A DNA stretch of 64,000 nucleotides, from positions 1 to 64,000 of the forward strand of contig JAGBCV010000029.1 in assembly GCA_017937845.1 (NCBI GenBank), in the 5' to 3' direction. A program made the position numbers and the translations under genes. A model generated the notes under the pieces. The model ran no database searches. It was not told the origin of the DNA and saw nothing but the letters and a program-made list of their open reading frames with translations. Below are positions 61,334-64,000 of the stretch, in pieces (the first letter of the stretch is position 1; each line of letters opens with the position of its first letter). The stretch is from Clostridia bacterium. GTDB lineage: Bacteria > Bacillota > Clostridia > Oscillospirales > CAG-272.

Positions 61334-61343
61334 CTTTTATGAC

Positions 61344-62945
61344 TTAGGATTTATTATCGGAAATTCCCTTGATGAAATTGTCGAAGGCACCGCCGGAGCT
61401 GGTAACGCTGTCTGCGCGCTTATCGACCCATTTTGTGAAGTTGTTCTTGCCTGCGTTGATCATCTGAGAAACTTCGCCTTCATATGTGTTCCAATAGAGA
61501 TAACCGGGGTCATATGTACGGGAGTTCAAAATGATATCGAGCATTTCTGCGGAATCCGCATCGCCGCAATATTCATAAGAATACGTATCGATCCAAGCGC
61601 TGCGAACAATCTTCTGAGAATGTGCCGCGTAAAGCTCAATGAATTTGCCCATCGTTTCAAGGTCAACGACGGAGGTGGGAACTGCATATGCGCTGAGGTG
61701 GTTGTCCACGTAGTGCGCGTAGTTTTCCTGTGTTTCGGAATACTTGGGGTAGGGAACAAGACCGCAGGTAACGTCTGCGTCTTTCATTCTTCTGAGAACG
61801 TCCAAAACCTCGGAAGCAAAGAGAGCGTTGCCGCCTGTGATGGCTTCACGAACGGCGGTATATCCGAGGGTCTCTGCCTGAGGAGTGCTCCAAACCTCGA
61901 TGGCTTTATCGATGAGTGTCGTCCACTGGTTGGTGTCGGATTTCGCTGTAAAGTCGAGAACGCCGTCCTTTGTGGTGATGATCTGAAGTCCCGTTGCGGC
62001 GTGCAAGCCGTGGGTCGCGTGTGTGGTTCTGACCCAACCGAGAATATCGCCTTCGGAGTAAGCAAACGACTGGTTACCGGAAACGTCCGTGCCTGCTTCT
62101 TTGACCATTTCTACGAAAATATCCATGGTCCATTTGCCATCTCTTACGAGCTGATAGATATCATAGCCGAGCTTTTCTTCGATAGCGGTTTCATAAACGT
62201 TCTTATTGAAGAACATCGCGTGTGTGCAGCTGAATGCTGTGAGAGCAAAGTCACCGACCATCGTATACATGGTCTTGGTGCCGGAGCTGTTTTTGATGGT
62301 GTAGCTGTTGACATAGTTCTGATCCCACCAGCTATTGGAAAAGTCGATGCCGAGAGAGTAAAGGTTGTAGTTATTGCCGCTGGTTGCCGCGCCTTCGCCC
62401 GACATAAAGTAAGAATACATATCAATGGTCTGCTTGCCGCTGGTAACTTCCGCATTGACCAAAGAACCGGGAGATTCGGAGGAATTGACCTCGATCACGC
62501 AGTTATAGAGCTTTTCGATCGTTGCGTTTCTGTCGCGGATTGAGGTACTGATGGAGTCTGTTTCGGTGGTGTAGATCTCGATATCGGTCGGGAAGCTTAC
62601 GTCATCGGTCGTTCTGCCTGCGATAACGAAGGTTTCGCCTCGGAAATCGATGTTTTCAAAGCCTGCGAGTCTTGTGTAGCCGTCCCATTCGGTGATGATG
62701 GGCGTATCGGGCTCTGTTTCGGTGGTGTCGGTGGTTTCTACGGGGGTATCCTCTCCACTTGTGGTCGTTTCGGAGGGGTTATCCTGTGCCGTTGTGTCTG
62801 TGGGGGTCTTTTCGCCTGTCGTGGTCTGAACGGGGTCAGCGGGCTTTTCGGTTGTCGTGTCAGCGGGCTGTTTATCGCAACCTGCGGTCAAACAAACGCC
62901 GAGAACCATGACAAAAGCGAGTGTCAAAGCCAAAAATCGTTTCAT
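61344..62945 (-). CDS. Extracellular solute-binding-type lipoprotein
   Basis: A 533-residue lipoprotein; start at 62945 (AAAGGAG), not at the frame's upstream ATG. Lipobox LTAGC-type (Cys near 22), a Thr/Glu/Pro linker of about 65 residues, then the two-lobe family 1-like SBP fold: WDGYTRLAGFENIDFRGETF, RNATIEKLYNC, AMFFNKNVYE, GKWTMDIFVEMVKEAG and PYPKYSETQENYAHYVDNH. No permease or ATPase gene is beside it. A close paralogue follows upstream on the same strand (63089), each with its own promoter/terminator, so it is a tandem duplication. Confidence 0.88.
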   Translation of the reverse strand: MKRFLALTLAFVMVLGVCLTAGCDKQPADTTTEKPADPVQTTTGEKTPTDTTAQDNPSETTTSGEDTPVETTDTTETEPDTPIITEWDGYTRLAGFENIDFRGETFVIAGRTTDDVSFPTDIEIYTTETDSISTSIRDRNATIEKLYNCVIEVNSSESPGSLVNAEVTSGKQTIDMYSYFMSGEGAATSGNNYNLYSLGIDFSNSWWDQNYVNSYTIKNSSGTKTMYTMVGDFALTAFSCTHAMFFNKNVYETAIEEKLGYDIYQLVRDGKWTMDIFVEMVKEAGTDVSGNQSFAYSEGDILGWVRTTHATHGLHAATGLQIITTKDGVLDFTAKSDTNQWTTLIDKAIEVWSTPQAETLGYTAVREAITGGNALFASEVLDVLRRMKDADVTCGLVPYPKYSETQENYAHYVDNHLSAYAVPTSVVDLETMGKFIELYAAHSQKIVRSAWIDTYSYEYCGDADSAEMLDIILNSRTYDPGYLYWNTYEGEVSQMINAGKNNFTKWVDKRADSVTSSGGAFDNFIKGISDNKS

Positions 62946-63002
62946 GAGGATTCTCCTTTGTGGTATTTTGTGGCGAAATGCAGATTCGCCGATATTGAGG
63001 AC

Positions 63003-63031
63003 AGTATACCATATTTTTTTGTCGTTGTCAA
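63003..63031 (-). promoter_or_regulatory. Promoter of the 61344-62945 lipoprotein gene
   Basis: Minus strand TTGACA (63031-63026), 17-bp spacer, TATACT (63008-63003). Confidence 0.85.
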
Positions 63032-63040
63032 GTATGCACA

Positions 63041-63070
63041 AAAAAGAAGCGACCGAAGTCGCTTCTTTTT
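63041..63070. terminator. Terminator between tandem lipoprotein genes
   Basis: AAAAAGAAGCGAC (63041-63053), CGAA, GTCGCTTCTTTTT (63058-63070). Usable in both directions; on the minus strand it ends the gene at 63089. Confidence 0.92.
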
Positions 63071-63088
63071 GATATCTGATACAAACGA

Positions 63089-64000
63089 TTAAGCCTTGTT
63101 ATCGGAGATAGCCTTGATGTGGTTTTCGATGGAACCGCCGGGACCTGCGATGGAGTCGTATCTCTTATCGATGAGCTTGGTGATGTTATTCTTACCAGCG
63201 TCGATCTGCTGAGAGATTTCGCCTTCAAAGGAGGAGAAAATGAGGTAACCGGGGTCATATGTACGGGTATTCAAGATGATATCGAGCATTTCGCCGGAAT
63301 CTGCGTCGCCGCAGTATTCGTAAGCGTAAGCGTCGATCCAAGCCGGACGAACGATCGCGGTCGTGTGTGCAGCGTAAACGGTGAAGAAATCGCCGAGTTC
63401 TTCGATCTCAACAACGGAGGTGGGAACGCTGTATGTCATGAGGTGGTTGTCTACATAGTGCGCGTAGTTTTCCTGTGCGGTGCTGTACTTAGGATAAGGA
63501 ACAAGACCGATGGGAGTGTCGGAATCTCGAACGGAAGCTTCTTCCAAGGTTGCAACAAGGTTGGAATAGAAAAGGGTATTGCCGGAAATGATAGCGGCGG
63601 TACCGTTGGAGTAACCGCAGTTATCGTGCTGAGGAAGCGCCCAAACCTCGATCGCCTTTTCGATGACGTTGGTCCATTCGCTCTTAGCGTTGGACATTGC
63701 AAAGGACATCGTGCCGTTTGTGGTGGTGATCATGGGAAGACCAGAAGCTGCGTGCAAGCCGTGTGTTGCGTGAGTTGTGGTAGCCCAACCGATGATATCG
63801 CCTTCAGAGTAAGCGAAAGCCTGGTTACCGGAAACGTCTGTCGCGCCCTTCTTGACCATTTCGATGAAGATATCCATGGTCCATTCGCCGTCACGAACGA
63901 GCTGATAGATGTCATAGCCGAGATCCTGTGCGATGGTGGTTTCGTATACGTTCTTATTGAACATGATCGCGTGTGCAAGAGAAGAAGCGGAGAAGGAGAA
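63089..64000 (-). CDS. Second solute-binding-type lipoprotein, paralogue (5' end outside window)
   Basis: 303 residues visible of what should be about 530; the frame stays open to the window edge, so the ATG at 63964 is internal (it matches AMFFNKNVYE of the paralogue, here AIMFNKNVYE). Long identical stretches with the 61344 product: GYDIYQLVRDG-WTMDIF, THATHGLHAA-GL, AHYVDNHL, EYCGDADS-EMLDIILN. Differences concentrate around ligand-facing loops (for example ALPQHDNCGYSNGTAAI vs STPQAETLGYTAVREAI), suggesting different ligands (inference). Terminator at 63041. Confidence 0.9.
   Translation of the reverse strand, partial: FSFSASSLAHAIMFNKNVYETTIAQDLGYDIYQLVRDGEWTMDIFIEMVKKGATDVSGNQAFAYSEGDIIGWATTTHATHGLHAASGLPMITTTNGTMSFAMSNAKSEWTNVIEKAIEVWALPQHDNCGYSNGTAAIISGNTLFYSNLVATLEEASVRDSDTPIGLVPYPKYSTAQENYAHYVDNHLMTYSVPTSVVEIEELGDFFTVYAAHTTAIVRPAWIDAYAYEYCGDADSGEMLDIILNTRTYDPGYLIFSSFEGEISQQIDAGKNNITKLIDKRYDSIAGPGGSIENHIKAISDNKA

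Overview
The window reads as a chromosomal stretch of a spore-forming, Gram-positive gut-type Clostridia (Bacillota, probably Oscillospirales or a close order). Pointers are the rplU-prp-rpmA order with an L27 that carries the Prp-cleaved N-terminal extension, many lipobox lipoproteins with Thr-rich linkers, Clostridia-typical families (DUF4830, DUF1836, DUF3048, DUF1540, DUF1292), a sporulation-type PdaA deacetylase, and several dispersed GC-rich palindromic repeats. There are no rRNA genes, no CRISPR array and no prophage. One tRNA (Lys, TTT) is present.

Layout. 1-4.8 kb: MITE-like element, small lipoprotein and DUF genes, a PAP2-like membrane protein and an ECF sigma factor with a large C-terminal extension. 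4.8-9 kb: glutamate dehydrogenase, the L21/Prp/L27 operon with a structured leader, tRNA-Lys and a flavodoxin-like protein. 9-22 kb: surface and carbohydrate functions (metallophosphoesterase-LamG lipoprotein, G5-M23 lipoprotein, GH94 phosphorylase), a CPBP protease, TadA and a DUF3048 lipoprotein. 22-31 kb: pyrimidine operon pyrC-carA-carB-pyrK-pyrD-pyrF-pyrB under one strong promoter, without pyrE or pyrR. 31-42 kb: lipoprotein, RlmB, a P-type-ATPase-like pseudoenzyme, a REP-associated (RAYT) transposase, a polar amino acid ABC transporter, a cyclase, two polysaccharide deacetylases and TrmL. 42.8-50.7 kb: SecA, two related membrane proteins, LepB, RbgA, RNase HII and YraN. 51-60.9 kb: dipeptidase, DUF1540, metallophosphoesterase, Tig-ClpP-ClpX, CysS, RimO, PgsA and DUF1292. 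60.9-64 kb: a probable 6S-like RNA and two tandem paralogous solute-binding lipoproteins, the second running off the window.

Most unusual points. (1) In the pyrimidine operon, CarA has lost the glutaminase nucleophile Cys and the triad Glu, and PyrB is fused to a PyrI-type zinc domain without the allosteric nucleotide domain. Together these suggest a carbamoyl-phosphate/ATCase pathway fed by ammonia and lacking classical CTP control (inference). (2) Three copies of a roughly 95-nt element with nested complementary arms and a compensated hairpin; two sit in 5' UTRs just behind canonical promoters, so this is either a new structured RNA family or a MITE. (3) An 853-residue protein has P1B-ATPase topology but no DKTGT, TGE or GDGxND motif. 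(4) Several other dispersed repeat families occur, including a large one with a conserved reading frame and GC-rich palindromes embedded inside the RAYT transposase gene.
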